NCBI RefSeq assembly: GCF_002355335.1
Contig: NZ_AP014946.1
Span: forward strand, 1,441,501-1,505,500
Source: Variibacter gotjawalensis
GTDB lineage: Bacteria; Pseudomonadota; Alphaproteobacteria; Rhizobiales; Xanthobacteraceae
Length of the DNA: 64,000 bases
Direction of reading: 5' to 3'
Part shown: positions 1 through 8,088 of the stretch, one piece after another
How the letters are laid out: each line of letters begins with the position of its first letter
How positions within the stretch are numbered: position 1 is the stretch's first letter
Made by a program: the position numbers and the translations under genes
Notes under the pieces: generated by a model
Databases searched by the model: none
What the model saw: only the letters and a program-made list of their open reading frames with translations
Told to the model about the DNA's origin: nothing

Positions 1-1
1 A

Positions 2-1228
2 GCAGCACGCGAAACGGCATCGCCAAGCCCGCCATCGCAGAGCCAACGCGGGCTCGATTGGTTTGTCTTTTCGGTCGCGGATATCCAAACCGGCTTCGGT
101 CCGTTCATCGTTGTCTATCTGACGACGCAGAAGTGGACGCAAACCGACATTGGTTGGATTCTGACAATCGGCGCAATTGCCGGATTGCTCTTTCAAATTC
201 CCGGCGGTGCGCTCGTCGATTGGGTACGGAATGAGCGTGCGGCGGCCGCCGGCGGTGTCGTCAGCATATGTTTCGCCGCTCTGCTCATCGCACTCTCTCC
301 AGTCTTCTTCATCGTCGTCATCGCGCGTGTCATTCACGCGGCGGGAAGCTGCATCCTTGGGCCCGCGCTTGCGGCGATTAGTCTCGGCCTCGTCGGGCAT
401 GCGCGGGCCGGCGAGCGTCTCGGCCGCAACGCGCGCTTCGCCGCGATCGGAAACGGGCTGTCGGCCGCCGTGATGGGGGCGCTCGGCTACTATGTGTCGA
501 GCGGCTCGGTGCTTTTCGTCACGGCATTGCTCGCAATTCCGGCGCTGATCGCGCTGTCCTTCATTCGCAGTCACGAAATCAATCCCATCGCGGCGCATGG
601 CGGGTCCACTCCGCCGCAGGATCAAGGTTTTCGCGCGGGCGTCGATGTAATGCTGCGCAACAAGCCGCTCATCATTCTCGCCGTTTGTATCGCGCTGTTT
701 CAGCTCGCGAATGCCAGCATGCTGCCGCTCGTCGCGACGTCGATGACGCGGCGCCTGCCGGATTGGGCGCCTGCGCTGATCGCAGCGTGTATCGTACTTC
801 CGCAGCTCGTCGTCGCGGCGTTTTCGCCATGGGTCGGCCGCCAAGCGCAAGCGATCGGACGCAAGCCGTTGCTGCTGGTCGGTTTTCTCGCGCTTCCCAT
901 TCGCGGGCTGCTCCTCGCGCTGGTGTCTGATCCGATACTCGTTATCGCCATTCAGATTTTCGACGCGGTTTCCGCTGCAATCTTCGGCGTGCTGACGCCG
1001 CTCATCATCGCCGACGTGACGCGCGGCACCGGGCGATTCAATCTTGCGCAAGGCGTTGTCGGCACTGCGGTCGGCATCGGCGCATCGTTGAGTGGCGTGC
1101 TCGCCGGATATTCTGCCGATCACATCGGCAATCCGCTGACATTTATCGGCATGGCGGGCATCGGCGTATTCGGACTGCTCGCGATTTGGGCATTCATGCC
1201 GGAGACTCGAGAGTTGCACTCAGCGTAA
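2..1228 (+). CDS. MFS transporter (5' partial)
   Basis: Major facilitator superfamily carrier, an inner-membrane secondary transporter of unknown substrate. The frame is open from base 2, so the start lies at or before the window edge; about 408 codons are visible. The visible protein starts at its first membrane helix (DWFVFSVADIQTGFGPF) and continues through the usual hydrophobic segments, with MFS-type basic cytoplasmic loops (GRNARF, VGRQAQAIGRKP). The last helix is followed by a short polar tail ending MPETRELHSA. About 110 bases separate it from the ABC exporter downstream on the same strand, so co-transcription is possible but not shown. Substrate cannot be inferred. Confidence 0.85.
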   Translation, partial: AARETASPSPPSQSQRGLDWFVFSVADIQTGFGPFIVVYLTTQKWTQTDIGWILTIGAIAGLLFQIPGGALVDWVRNERAAAAGGVVSICFAALLIALSPVFFIVVIARVIHAAGSCILGPALAAISLGLVGHARAGERLGRNARFAAIGNGLSAAVMGALGYYVSSGSVLFVTALLAIPALIALSFIRSHEINPIAAHGGSTPPQDQGFRAGVDVMLRNKPLIILAVCIALFQLANASMLPLVATSMTRRLPDWAPALIAACIVLPQLVVAAFSPWVGRQAQAIGRKPLLLVGFLALPIRGLLLALVSDPILVIAIQIFDAVSAAIFGVLTPLIIADVTRGTGRFNLAQGVVGTAVGIGASLSGVLAGYSADHIGNPLTFIGMAGIGVFGLLAIWAFMPETRELHSA

Positions 1229-1337
1229 AGCTGCCACGCAGGAACCATCACATTGTCGCGACGTTTTGCGGCAGTCGCGAAGAACGTTTGATCCGAGCGC
1301 GGTGTCGGGCCGCCGAAATTAAGTGGAGCTCCACCGT

Positions 1338-3134
1338 ATGGATCTTGTCCGGTTTGCAGGACGTCCGATTCCTTTTCTGCTGCACTACGTGCGCAATCGC
1401 CGCGTCTCGCACCTCGCAATTCTGTTTGTAGTCCTAGGCGCGGTGACGTGTTCCGTCTCAACACAGTACGGCGTCAAACTTCTCATAGATGCGCTTGCGA
1501 AAAACAACGCGATTTGGATCGCATTCGGCATTCTTGTCGGCCTCATCGCGGCCGACAATTTTTTGTGGCGCATCGCGACTTGGATCGCGAGCTACGCGTT
1601 CGTCAATGTCACGGGCGATGTGCGGCGTGATCTCTTCCGGCATCTCACCGGCCACGCGCCGGCATATTTCTCGGATCGTTTACCGGGCACACTCAGCAGC
1701 CGCGTAACGTCGACGGCGAATGCGACATTCGCCATCGAGAATATGTTCATGTGGAATGTGCTGCCGCCATGCGCAGCGACTGTCGGCGCGATCGTGCTGG
1801 TCGGCACTGTCAGCGTGCCGGTCGCGCTGGTGTTGGCAGGTATCGGCATCGTGCTGATCTTCGCGATGATCAAACTCGCGGCGGCGGGCGGCCATCTGCA
1901 CCACGATTTTGCCGACAAGGCCGCGCGCGTCGACGGCGAGATGGTCGACGTCATCGGCAATATGTCTACGGTCCGCGCCTTCGGCGGCATCACACGCGAG
2001 CATCGCCGTTTCGCGTCCGTGATTGGGCGCGAGCTGCTCGCGCGCGGCCGCAGCTTGCGTTACCTCGAGATCGTCCGCCTGATCCACGCGATCATCACGG
2101 TCACCTTCACGATCGGTCTCCTCTATTGGTCGCTGCATCTTTGGCAGGCCGGGTCGATTTCGGTCGGTGACGTCGTGCTGATCTGCACGCTCGGCATTTC
2201 GGTGTTGAGCGCGACGCGCGATCTCGCCGTCGCATTGGTCGATGCAACGCAACACATCGCCCGTTTGTCTGAAGCGCTCTCCACGCTGCTCGAGCCGCAT
2301 CAGATGCCGGACCATCCGGCAGCCAAGCCGCTAGTGCCGATGGCGGCGCGCATTGAATTTCGCGATGTCGGCTTTGCCTATCCGGGCGGCGCGCCAGTGC
2401 TCGAGAATTTCAATCTGAAGATCGAGTCGGAAGAGCGCGTCGCGCTCGCCGGTCATTCCGGCGCGGGCAAGTCGACGCTTTTCGCGTTGCTCCAGCGCTT
2501 CTACGATCCGAAGTCGGGCGGCGTCCTCATCAACGGCCAGGATGTCTCCCGCATCGAACGCGAAAGCTTGCACAAAGCCTTTGCGGTGGTGCCGCAGGAC
2601 ATCTCGCTGTTCCAGCGAAGCATCCGCGAGAACATCCGCTACGGCTCGCGCGCCTCGACGGACGAAGACGTGTACGAGGCCGCCGCCGCCGCGCAGTGTC
2701 TCGACTTCATCAACGAGCTGCCGGAAGGCTTCGACACGATCGTCGGTGACCGTGGCGCGAAATTATCCGGCGGTCAGCGTCAACGCATCGCGATTGCGCG
2801 CGCGTTCTTGAAGGATGCGCCGATCCTGCTGCTCGACGAGGCAACGTCTGCACTCGATGTTCAGTCGGAAGCCGCCATCCGCACCGCGATCGAGCGCTTG
2901 ACCAAAGGCCGAACCGTTATCGCGATCGCGCACCGCCTGTCGACATTACGCGCCTTCGACCGCGTCCTCGTGCTCGACAGCGGACGGATCATTCAAGACG
3001 GCCCGCATCAGCAACTTGCGTCGGTCAACGGCTTCTATCGCACGCTGATACGTCACGAAACCGCGCGGCTTGTTGTACCGGAAGAACATGACGAGATGGA
3101 GAACGACATGCACAAGCGAGCAGATGTATCCTGA
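1338..3134 (+). CDS. ABC exporter half-transporter (fused membrane and ATPase domains)
   Basis: ABCB/MsbA-type exporter with one transmembrane domain (about residues 1-310) and one nucleotide-binding domain (about 330-575); such proteins work as homodimers in the inner membrane. Visible motifs are Walker A GHSGAGKST near residue 370, signature LSGGQRQR near 475, and Walker B ILLLDEATSALD followed by the H-loop AIAHR. I chose ATG 1338 because GGAG lies about 10 bases upstream; an in-frame GTG at 1323 would add five residues and overlap that site. The acidic C-terminal tail (EEHDEMEND) is not part of the domain. Substrate is unknown; lipid, drug or peptide export are all possible. A clear intrinsic terminator follows. 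Confidence 0.9.
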   Translation: MDLVRFAGRPIPFLLHYVRNRRVSHLAILFVVLGAVTCSVSTQYGVKLLIDALAKNNAIWIAFGILVGLIAADNFLWRIATWIASYAFVNVTGDVRRDLFRHLTGHAPAYFSDRLPGTLSSRVTSTANATFAIENMFMWNVLPPCAATVGAIVLVGTVSVPVALVLAGIGIVLIFAMIKLAAAGGHLHHDFADKAARVDGEMVDVIGNMSTVRAFGGITREHRRFASVIGRELLARGRSLRYLEIVRLIHAIITVTFTIGLLYWSLHLWQAGSISVGDVVLICTLGISVLSATRDLAVALVDATQHIARLSEALSTLLEPHQMPDHPAAKPLVPMAARIEFRDVGFAYPGGAPVLENFNLKIESEERVALAGHSGAGKSTLFALLQRFYDPKSGGVLINGQDVSRIERESLHKAFAVVPQDISLFQRSIRENIRYGSRASTDEDVYEAAAAAQCLDFINELPEGFDTIVGDRGAKLSGGQRQRIAIARAFLKDAPILLLDEATSALDVQSEAAIRTAIERLTKGRTVIAIAHRLSTLRAFDRVLVLDSGRIIQDGPHQQLASVNGFYRTLIRHETARLVVPEEHDEMENDMHKRADVS

Positions 3135-3228
3135 TCGCGCGATATCCCCCGAACGGGTGATGCGACGATTTCCAATGTGCGGTTAGCTTGCTACGCCCAC
3201 CCCGTGGGTACTTAGAAGCAAAATCAAC

Positions 3229-3269
3229 TTGCCCCTCGTCACGGCCTAAACTGGCGAGGGGCAATTTTT
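3229..3269 (+). terminator. Rho-independent terminator of the ABC exporter gene
   Basis: A perfect 10-base inverted repeat (TTGCCCCTCG at 3229-3238, CGAGGGGCAA at 3255-3264) is followed directly by TTTTT. It lies 95 bases after the exporter stop codon and before the convergent small gene at 3282, so it probably ends the plus-strand unit. Confidence 0.85.
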
Positions 3270-3281
3270 CTAAAATCGGCA

Positions 3282-3530
3282 TCATCTGAATGGGATCGTA
3301 GCGAACATTCGCACGATCTCCGCAGGATCCATCGGCGCTGCGATTGCCGGAGCAGTCTCTGCAACTTCGCTTGGATCAGGTGCACGACGCATTCGCTCAA
3401 GCGCCGCAACGATTGTGGCGACCATCGCGGCCGGGTAGGGCCGCCCCTCGATGAATCCGTCCGCCCATAGCGTATCGAGCAGCGCAAGCGCTTGGGCTTC
3501 GATCGGGCCGTTCTCGTCGTCTTGCCGCAT
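3282..3530 (-). CDS. Hypothetical protein, 82 aa
   Basis: Unrecognised small soluble protein. From the ATG at 3530 it reads MRQDDENGPIEAQ and has an amphipathic, Ala/Met-rich middle and a proline-rich region (APDPSEVAETAPAIAAP). There is no signal peptide or membrane segment. An upstream in-frame TTG at 3548 is possible but no clear ribosome site favours either start. It converges on the ABC exporter terminator. Codon use looks like neighbouring genes, and the two overlapping longer minus-strand frames are Arg/Ser-rich shadows, which favours this frame. Function unknown. Confidence 0.5.
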   Translation of the reverse strand: MRQDDENGPIEAQALALLDTLWADGFIEGRPYPAAMVATIVAALERMRRAPDPSEVAETAPAIAAPMDPAEIVRMFATIPFR

Positions 3531-3684
3531 GCGCCGACCATAATGCAATAACGAGACCGAAACGCGACGCCAATTTGCTTTTTCCCACGCGCGAGCAGTC
3601 GTTTACCGTTCCGTTACGCAGCGCGTACCGAACCAATTCGCTCCCGTGCTGTTGCCTTCACGGGGCAGCCGCACGGAGGCGAAG

Positions 3685-3897
3685 GTGAGAACGCATTGCA
3701 AGATATTCGTCGGAGATGCCCAGACATCGCTCGACGGCTGGTTCGCCGTGTTGCCGCGCGTCGGCGAATGGGTGTCGCTCGCCGGCAGCGATGAGCGTCA
3801 TCAGGTTTCGGCCGTCCATCATCGCGTTGCCGTGACCGAGGACGACGACGCGCTCGTCGCGATTTATCTCATCAAGCGCGACAGCACGCTGCTGTGA
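3685..3897 (+). CDS. Hypothetical protein, 70 aa
   Basis: Small protein of unknown function reading VRTHCKIFVGDAQTS and ending in KRDSTLL. The GTG start at 3685 is supported by GGAGG five bases upstream; a longer GTG start at 3646 lacks such a site. The pattern of alternating hydrophobic residues and turns (WFAVLPRVGEWVSLAG, then VSAVHHRVAV) suggests a small beta-rich domain. It ends three bases before the convergent permease-receptor gene. No relative is recognised. Confidence 0.6.
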   Translation: MRTHCKIFVGDAQTSLDGWFAVLPRVGEWVSLAGSDERHQVSAVHHRVAVTEDDDALVAIYLIKRDSTLL

Positions 3898-3900
3898 CGG

Positions 3901-5439
3901 CTATCGCGGGAGCAGCGTCGCAGCAGCCGCCGCAGGACTGAGTTTGTCGGTATCGCGATCGACCATGAGATTGGCTTTCCGCATCGCATCGACCGAAATC
4001 GCGCCGACCAGCGGCTTCAGCGCCGCGATCAACGTCGCATCATTAGCCCGGCGCGGCGAGATCAAGATCACGGCGTCGTAGGGCGGTATGGCGCGCCGGG
4101 GGTCTCCCAGCACTGTGAGAGAATCCGCCGCGATGCGCCCGTCGCTGGAGAAGGCCGAGATGACATCGGCCTGTCCGCCCTGCAGCGCGCGGTACATGAA
4201 TGTCGGATTGAACGAATTCTCCGCTTTGAATTGCAGGCCGTAAGCCCGCCGAAGCGCCGCCCATTCGGGGCGCGACAGGAATTCGAGATCGGCGCCGAGT
4301 GTCAGCCGCGATGCTGTCGGCACGAGCGCAGCGATGTCGGTAATGCCGAGCGATTTCGCTCTATCGGCTTTCATCGCAAGCACGTAGGCGTTCTCGAACC
4401 CGAGCGCGCCGAGCATCTCGACGCCGTAACGGCGCTTCAGCTCGCGACCGAGTTCGGCAGTCAGTTCTTCGCGTGGCGGCGTATCGATGCGACCGAGCAC
4501 GTTCGTCCACAGCGTCCCCGAATAGTCGACGTAGACGTCGAGATCTCCGGCCGCCAGCGCGCGGAAGATCACGGCCGAGCCAAGCCCCGTTTTCTGCTCG
4601 ACGGCGGAGCCCTGTGCCTTCAGCCGCGCCGCCATGAGTTCGGCAAGGATGAACTGCTCGGAGAAATTCTTCGCGCCGATGACATAGCGCGCCGACGACG
4701 AGGCGAACATCGGCACCAGCGCCGCAACAGTGCCGATCGCGAGCCCGAGAGCGCCGGCGACGATGCGAACGCGGCTGCGTTTCGCGAGCCCGGTCTCGAT
4801 CAGCCCCAACAGCTGGTCCGTAACGAGCGCGAGCACGGCTGCCGCGCCGCAGCCGAACAGAACGTAGACCCAGTTCTCGGTCTGCAGTCCGGCGAAGATG
4901 TAATTGCCGAGGCTCGTCTGGCCGACGGGCGTCGACAGCGTCGCGGTGCCGATCGTCAACACCGCAGCCGTGCGGATCCCGGCCATCGCGACCGGCGCGG
5001 CGAGCGGCGCCTCGATCTGCCACAGGCGCTGCGATGGTGTCATGCCGACGCCGTTGGCCGCTTCGATCACCGCGGGATCGAGCCCTGTCAGCCCCGCAAC
5101 GGCGTTGCGCAAAATCGGCAGCATCGAATACAGCGTCAGCGCGAGCAGCGACGGCACAAAACCCAAAGCTGGAATAGCCAACCCAAATGCTTTCAGGGTC
5201 AGCGCCGAGAGCGCGAGCAGGACCGGATAGAACAGCGCAAGCAGCGCGAGGCTCGGTATCGTCTGGATCAAGCTCGCAATTGCCAACGCCACCCAGCGCA
5301 CTCTCTCCGAGCGCGCCGCCAGCACGGCGAGCGGCAGACTGATCGCAATGCCGATGCCGAGCGCCGCCGCGCTCAGCGCGACATGAGCGCTGAGATAGTT
5401 CGGCAAAAGCGCCCACGCATTGGCGAATTCGGAGTTCAC
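3901..5439 (-). CDS. ABC importer permease fused to substrate-binding domain (OpuC/EgtU type)
   Basis: Permease and extracytoplasmic receptor in one 512-residue chain. Residues about 1-235 hold the permease helices with the coupling loop EAANGVGMTPSQR. Residues about 255-512 are a periplasmic receptor of the glycine betaine/choline/ergothioneine class, opening with GAKNFSEQF and containing DVYVDYSGTLW and QADVISAFSSDGRI. This fusion layout is known from OpuBC-like osmoprotectant systems and from EgtU, the ergothioneine importer described in Streptococcus. Its start overlaps the ATPase stop by four bases (ATGA), so the two are one operon. Substrate is inference: a quaternary amine is likely, and ergothioneine is worth testing because egtB and egtD lie in the same window. 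Confidence 0.88.
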   Translation of the reverse strand: MNSEFANAWALLPNYLSAHVALSAAALGIGIAISLPLAVLAARSERVRWVALAIASLIQTIPSLALLALFYPVLLALSALTLKAFGLAIPALGFVPSLLALTLYSMLPILRNAVAGLTGLDPAVIEAANGVGMTPSQRLWQIEAPLAAPVAMAGIRTAAVLTIGTATLSTPVGQTSLGNYIFAGLQTENWVYVLFGCGAAAVLALVTDQLLGLIETGLAKRSRVRIVAGALGLAIGTVAALVPMFASSSARYVIGAKNFSEQFILAELMAARLKAQGSAVEQKTGLGSAVIFRALAAGDLDVYVDYSGTLWTNVLGRIDTPPREELTAELGRELKRRYGVEMLGALGFENAYVLAMKADRAKSLGITDIAALVPTASRLTLGADLEFLSRPEWAALRRAYGLQFKAENSFNPTFMYRALQGGQADVISAFSSDGRIAADSLTVLGDPRRAIPPYDAVILISPRRANDATLIAALKPLVGAISVDAMRKANLMVDRDTDKLSPAAAAATLLPR

Positions 5440-6215
5440 GGCCGCTCCCGATCGATGAGAGCCTGTACGCGCTCGGCCTGCCTGCGCGGCGCCGCCATCA
5501 ATGTTGCGACCTCAGCATCAGGATGGCCGGCCAGCAATGTACGCGGCGTGTCGTCCGCAACGATGCGGCCTTTGCGAATGACCACGATGCGGTCCGCAAG
5601 CAGAACCGCCTCCTGCACATCGTGCGTCACCATCACGGTGGTGAGGCCCAGCTTGTCGTGCAGCGCGCGATAGGCCTCGCCAAGCGCCTCTCGCGTGATC
5701 GGATCGAGCGCGCCGAACGGCTCGTCCATGAGGACGATGCTCGGACGCGCCGCAATCGCGCGCGCGACGCCGACGCGTTGACGCTCACCGCCCGATAAGG
5801 CGTCGGGGCTTCGCCGCGCATAGTCTGCCGGTAGGTTGACCAGCGCGAGCAATTCGCTGACGCGCGCCGCGATCTCGGTCTGCTCCCACCCCAGCAATCG
5901 CGGTGTGATCGCGATGTTCTCGCCGACCGTCAGATGCGGAAACAAACCGACATTCTGAAACGCGTAGCCGATGCGCCGCCGCAGAGCCCAGGCCGCGCCA
6001 TCGCTCGCCGGCCGGCCCTCGATCTCGACACGGCCCGCGTCCGGCTCGACGAGACGATTGATGCATTTGAGCAGCGTCGTCTTACCCGATCCCGAACCGC
6101 CGACCAGCGCGACGAAACTGTTCGGCGCGACCTCGAGATTGACGCGGTCGATCGCCGGCGCGCGCTGCCCGGTAAAAGTTTTGGAAACTTCGATCAATCG
6201 GATCGGCGCGCTCAC
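5436..6215 (-). CDS. ABC importer ATPase (OpuCA/EgtV type)
   Basis: ATP-binding subunit partnering the fused permease-receptor downstream. It has Walker A GGSGSGKTT, signature LSGGERQRVGVARA, Walker B IVLMDEPFGALD and the switch His in MVTHD, the pattern of betaine-type importer ATPases. There are no C-terminal CBS domains, unlike many OpuCA proteins. The GTG at 6215 is chosen (VSAPIRLIEVSKTF) because GAGGT lies just upstream and family members begin near this point; the frame runs open about 40 codons further upstream without typical sequence. First gene of a two-gene operon. Confidence 0.9.
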   Translation of the reverse strand: MSAPIRLIEVSKTFTGQRAPAIDRVNLEVAPNSFVALVGGSGSGKTTLLKCINRLVEPDAGRVEIEGRPASDGAAWALRRRIGYAFQNVGLFPHLTVGENIAITPRLLGWEQTEIAARVSELLALVNLPADYARRSPDALSGGERQRVGVARAIAARPSIVLMDEPFGALDPITREALGEAYRALHDKLGLTTVMVTHDVQEAVLLADRIVVIRKGRIVADDTPRTLLAGHPDAEVATLMAAPRRQAERVQALIDRERP

Positions 6216-6374
6216 GCGAGACACCTCATGCGTCAACGATGCCCGATGCTTATCGCGGCGGCAACGCGCCAACTTCAGCGCCCGCACTTTCGTGATGCAG
6301 GAGAAAGCGGCGAGATGGAACTCGGGACGCCGCAAAGATTTAGAGCGCTAACACATCTCGCAACGGGGGCCCTT

Positions 6375-6437
6375 ATGGCTTGGCTCATTTCCATCACGCT
6401 GGTGAGCAGCGCTGCTTACATCGCGTTTTTCTACTGA
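6375..6437 (+). CDS. Possible 20-residue membrane peptide
   Basis: An ATG-initiated frame of 20 codons reads as a single hydrophobic helix (MAWLISITLV, then AAYIAFFY) between the ABC importer operon and the 55-residue gene at 6470. The ribosome site is weak (GGGGG nine bases upstream). Very short single-helix proteins are common, but this could be chance. Low confidence. Confidence 0.25.
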   Translation: MAWLISITLVSSAAYIAFFY

Positions 6438-6469
6438 GACCCGAGGCGCGGACTTTCGGACCCAACGCC

Positions 6470-6637
6470 GTGGCACAACAGACCGAAGCAAAGGAATGTA
6501 TCGATCTCGAAGCCGAAGCCGTTCGCTACGAACGCTTCGCCAAAGAGGCGAAATCGGACTGGGAACGCAAATCTTGGGGCGATCTGGCCCGCCGTTGCCG
6601 GGCGCTCGCCGACCGGCTGTGCCGCGAATTTGAGTGA
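6470..6637 (+). CDS. Hypothetical protein, 55 aa, charged helical
   Basis: Small acidic/basic helical protein (AEAVRYERFAKEAKSDWERKS, then LARRCRALADRL). The likely start is the GTG at 6470 (VAQQTEAKE); the frame extends upstream to an ATG at 6380 but that stretch is Arg/His-rich and not protein-like, so it is left out. No domain is recognised. It precedes the cold-shock gene by 180 bases. Confidence 0.5.
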   Translation: MAQQTEAKECIDLEAEAVRYERFAKEAKSDWERKSWGDLARRCRALADRLCREFE

Positions 6638-6697
6638 AGCTTTACGGATAGGGACTGTCATTCGGCAGGCAGGGCAAGCCGGTACAATGGTTGCCCA

Positions 6698-6806
6698 GGC
6701 CAAATAAGTTCCAATTTGGCCGATTCTGCAGCGTTTCTGGCATATGCGTTCAATTTCCGCTTGCTAATAGCGCTGTGACCTGAACAGTGCGCGTGCAATC
6801 GCGCAC
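6698..6806 (+). promoter_or_regulatory. Structured 5' leader of the cold-shock gene
   Basis: Two perfect hairpins lie upstream of the cold-shock gene. One is GGCCAAAT (6698-6705) with ATTTGGCC (6714-6721). The other is GTGCGCG (6787-6793) with CGCGCAC (6800-6806), directly abutting the ribosome site AGGAG at 6807-6811. Cold-shock mRNAs are known to use refolding leaders, so a temperature-responsive role is plausible inference. Confidence 0.4.
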
Positions 6807-6817
6807 AGGAGTTAAAA

Positions 6818-7021
6818 TTGGCGACCGGTACAGTGAAATGGTTCAATGCGACGAAGGGCTACGGCTTCATCCAATCCGATAGCGGTGGAAAGGATGTGTT
6901 TTTGCACATTTCGGCCGTCGAACGCGCAGGATTGAGCACCGTCAACGAGGGCGCCAAGGTGTCTTTCGACGTGATGAGCAATCGTGGCAAGGAAAGTGCC
7001 GAGAACCTCAAGGTTCTCTAA
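6818..7021 (+). CDS. Cold-shock protein (CspA family)
   Basis: A 67-residue single cold-shock domain with both RNA-binding motifs: the RNP1-type KGYGFIQ and the RNP2-type VFLHIS. These small OB-fold proteins bind single-stranded RNA and DNA and melt mRNA structure. The start is TTG at 6818 (MATGTVKWFN), fixed by AGGAGTT just upstream; there is no ATG at the right position. A hairpin abuts the ribosome site and a 12-base hairpin follows the stop, so the gene appears to be a monocistronic unit with controlled translation. Confidence 0.95.
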   Translation: MATGTVKWFNATKGYGFIQSDSGGKDVFLHISAVERAGLSTVNEGAKVSFDVMSNRGKESAENLKVL

Positions 7022-7038
7022 GCACTCACAAATTTGGC

Positions 7039-7066
7039 GAGACCTCGCTTGTTAAAGCGAGGTCTC
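7039..7066 (+). terminator. Terminator-like hairpin after the cold-shock gene
   Basis: A perfect 12-base inverted repeat (GAGACCTCGCTT, loop GTTA, AAGCGAGGTCTC) lies 17 bases after the stop. There is no clear T tract, so it may act as a stability hairpin or a factor-assisted terminator. It also separates the converging minus-strand cluster. Confidence 0.6.
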
Positions 7067-7098
7067 ACCCAATTCTTCACAATGCAGAAGCGCGCGCT

Positions 7099-7287
7099 TT
7101 AGCCTTGCTTCTGCTTTTGCGGCTCCACGCCTTCTGGCGCTTCTTGTGCCAGCCGCGCCGCCCGTAGGCGGTTCGTTTTGGCGAGGCGAGCGGCTGTCTC
7201 GCTGTCGATAAGCTGCCGCGCTGCGCGCGACGTCGCTTCGTTCTTCGCTTCAGCGCGAGACGGCATCGGGGCGACCCCTTTTTTCAT
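7099..7287 (-). CDS. Hypothetical protein, 62 aa, Ala/Arg-rich
   Basis: Small basic helical protein (MKKGVAPMPSRAEAKNE, then RAARQLIDSETAARLAK). ATG 7287 is preceded by GAGAGG four bases away; a second ATG at 7266 is a credible alternative start. It is the last gene of a run of four tiny minus-strand genes and begins 28 bases after the cold-shock gene at 7316. No known domain; the high positive charge could suit nucleic-acid binding, but that is only inference. Confidence 0.6.
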   Translation of the reverse strand: MKKGVAPMPSRAEAKNEATSRAARQLIDSETAARLAKTNRLRAARLAQEAPEGVEPQKQKQG

Positions 7288-7315
7288 ATGACCTCTCGAC
7301 ATTGATGCGGGCGCT

Positions 7316-7525
7316 TCAAGTAGCCTGGATGTTGTCTGCTTGCGCTTTGCCGGTCCGCTTGTCGGCGACGACCTCGAACTCCAGCTTCTGTCCTTCCGCG
7401 AGTCCGCGCATTCCGGCGCGCTCGACAGCCGTCATATGCACAAACACATCGGCACTGCCGTCGTCGGGGCGGATGAAGCCAAAACCCTTGGCTGCGTTGA
7501 AAAACTTCACTGTACCTTGAGGCAT
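7316..7525 (-). CDS. Cold-shock protein (CspA family), second copy
   Basis: A 69-residue cold-shock domain beginning [10 protein letters not shown] with RNP motifs KGFGFIR and VFVHMT. ATG 7525 has AAGGA six bases upstream; the open frame upstream is not protein-like. It differs from the copy at 6818 in sequence, start codon and context: this one sits third in a run of four very small genes, while the other is alone and has a structured leader. Two neighbouring copies facing each other suggests an old duplication with different regulation. Confidence 0.93.
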   Translation of the reverse strand: MPQGTVKFFNAAKGFGFIRPDDGSADVFVHMTAVERAGMRGLAEGQKLEFEVVADKRTGKAQADNIQAT

Positions 7526-7545
7526 GTCGATCCTTGTTTTTTGCG

Positions 7546-7683
7546 TTAGCGCGAGGTCACCACGACGGCCTGGCGGCCGGCGAAGGGTGTGAGGGTTACG
7601 GCGATCACGATGGCGAAAGCCGTGATGGCGATAAGTTGCGAGACGAAGAGTGGCGCGTAGGCCGCGAGGAATGAGCGTGTCAT
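7546..7683 (-). CDS. Small membrane protein, 45 aa
   Basis: A 45-residue frame beginning [16 protein letters not shown] and holding one long hydrophobic helix ([15 protein letters not shown]), ending VVVTSR. Its ATG overlaps the stop of the upstream gene (ATGA at 7680-7683), and it ends 20 bases before the cold-shock gene, so it is well placed as the second gene of a four-gene cluster. Too short for standard gene-length cutoffs. Function unknown. Confidence 0.6.
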   Translation of the reverse strand: MTRSFLAAYAPLFVSQLIAITAFAIVIAVTLTPFAGRQAVVVTSR

Positions 7684-7895
7684 CGAGCGGCTCCTTCAAC
7701 GATGGCGCCGTCCACGGTGTCATCGTTCGCGGCGGCGTCGCGCAGATGACGCTGCGCGATGGCCCGTAGCCGCAGCGCGGTCGGTTCGTCGCCGATGGCC
7801 TTCGCCATCGAGAGCATATTGGCGGCCATGGCGCGAAGCGCCGTCGGGCTTTCGGATTGGGAGGCTTTGAGAGGGGATCGGACGTATCCGGACAT
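7680..7895 (-). CDS. Hypothetical protein, 71 aa, first gene of the small cold-shock cluster
   Basis: Soluble helical protein ([15 protein letters not shown], then [16 protein letters not shown]). ATG 7895 has GGAG seven bases upstream; the GTG at 7907 would include that site inside the gene and is less likely. Its stop overlaps the start of the 45-residue membrane protein, indicating translational coupling. Function unknown. Confidence 0.6.
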   Translation of the reverse strand: MSGYVRSPLKASQSESPTALRAMAANMLSMAKAIGDEPTALRLRAIAQRHLRDAAANDDTVDGAIVEGAAR

Positions 7896-8027
7896 CGATT
7901 GCTCCACTGCCTTAAGGCGGGAGCGCGGTCGCGTCTCTCAGTCGCCGACGCCCAAGATCTTGGCCGGCGATGCGTTTAGATAGGCACGAAAGCCACAAAC
8001 CGTAAGAGGGTGGATTGGTTTTATTCG

Positions 8028-8085
8028 ACCCCCCGCGGTCTGCTTCGACTATGCTGAAGCTGTCGGTCAATCGCAGACGGGGGGT
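8028..8085 (+). promoter_or_regulatory. Inverted repeat covering the ribosome site of the MFS gene
   Basis: ACCCCCCG followed by GTCTGC (8028-8043) can pair with GCAGACGGGGGGT (8073-8085), leaving a small bulge. Inside lies a second hairpin (GCTTC and GAAGC). The right arm is the G-rich ribosome site of the gene starting at 8089, so folding would hide it. A regulatory role is inference. Confidence 0.4.
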
Positions 8086-8088
8086 GTC

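Noticed and set aside
4231..5673. Long plus-strand frame of 480 codons across the importer genes
   Set aside because: Arg/Gln/His-rich shadow of the permease-receptor gene on the other strand, which has clear domains; no ribosome site or family likeness.
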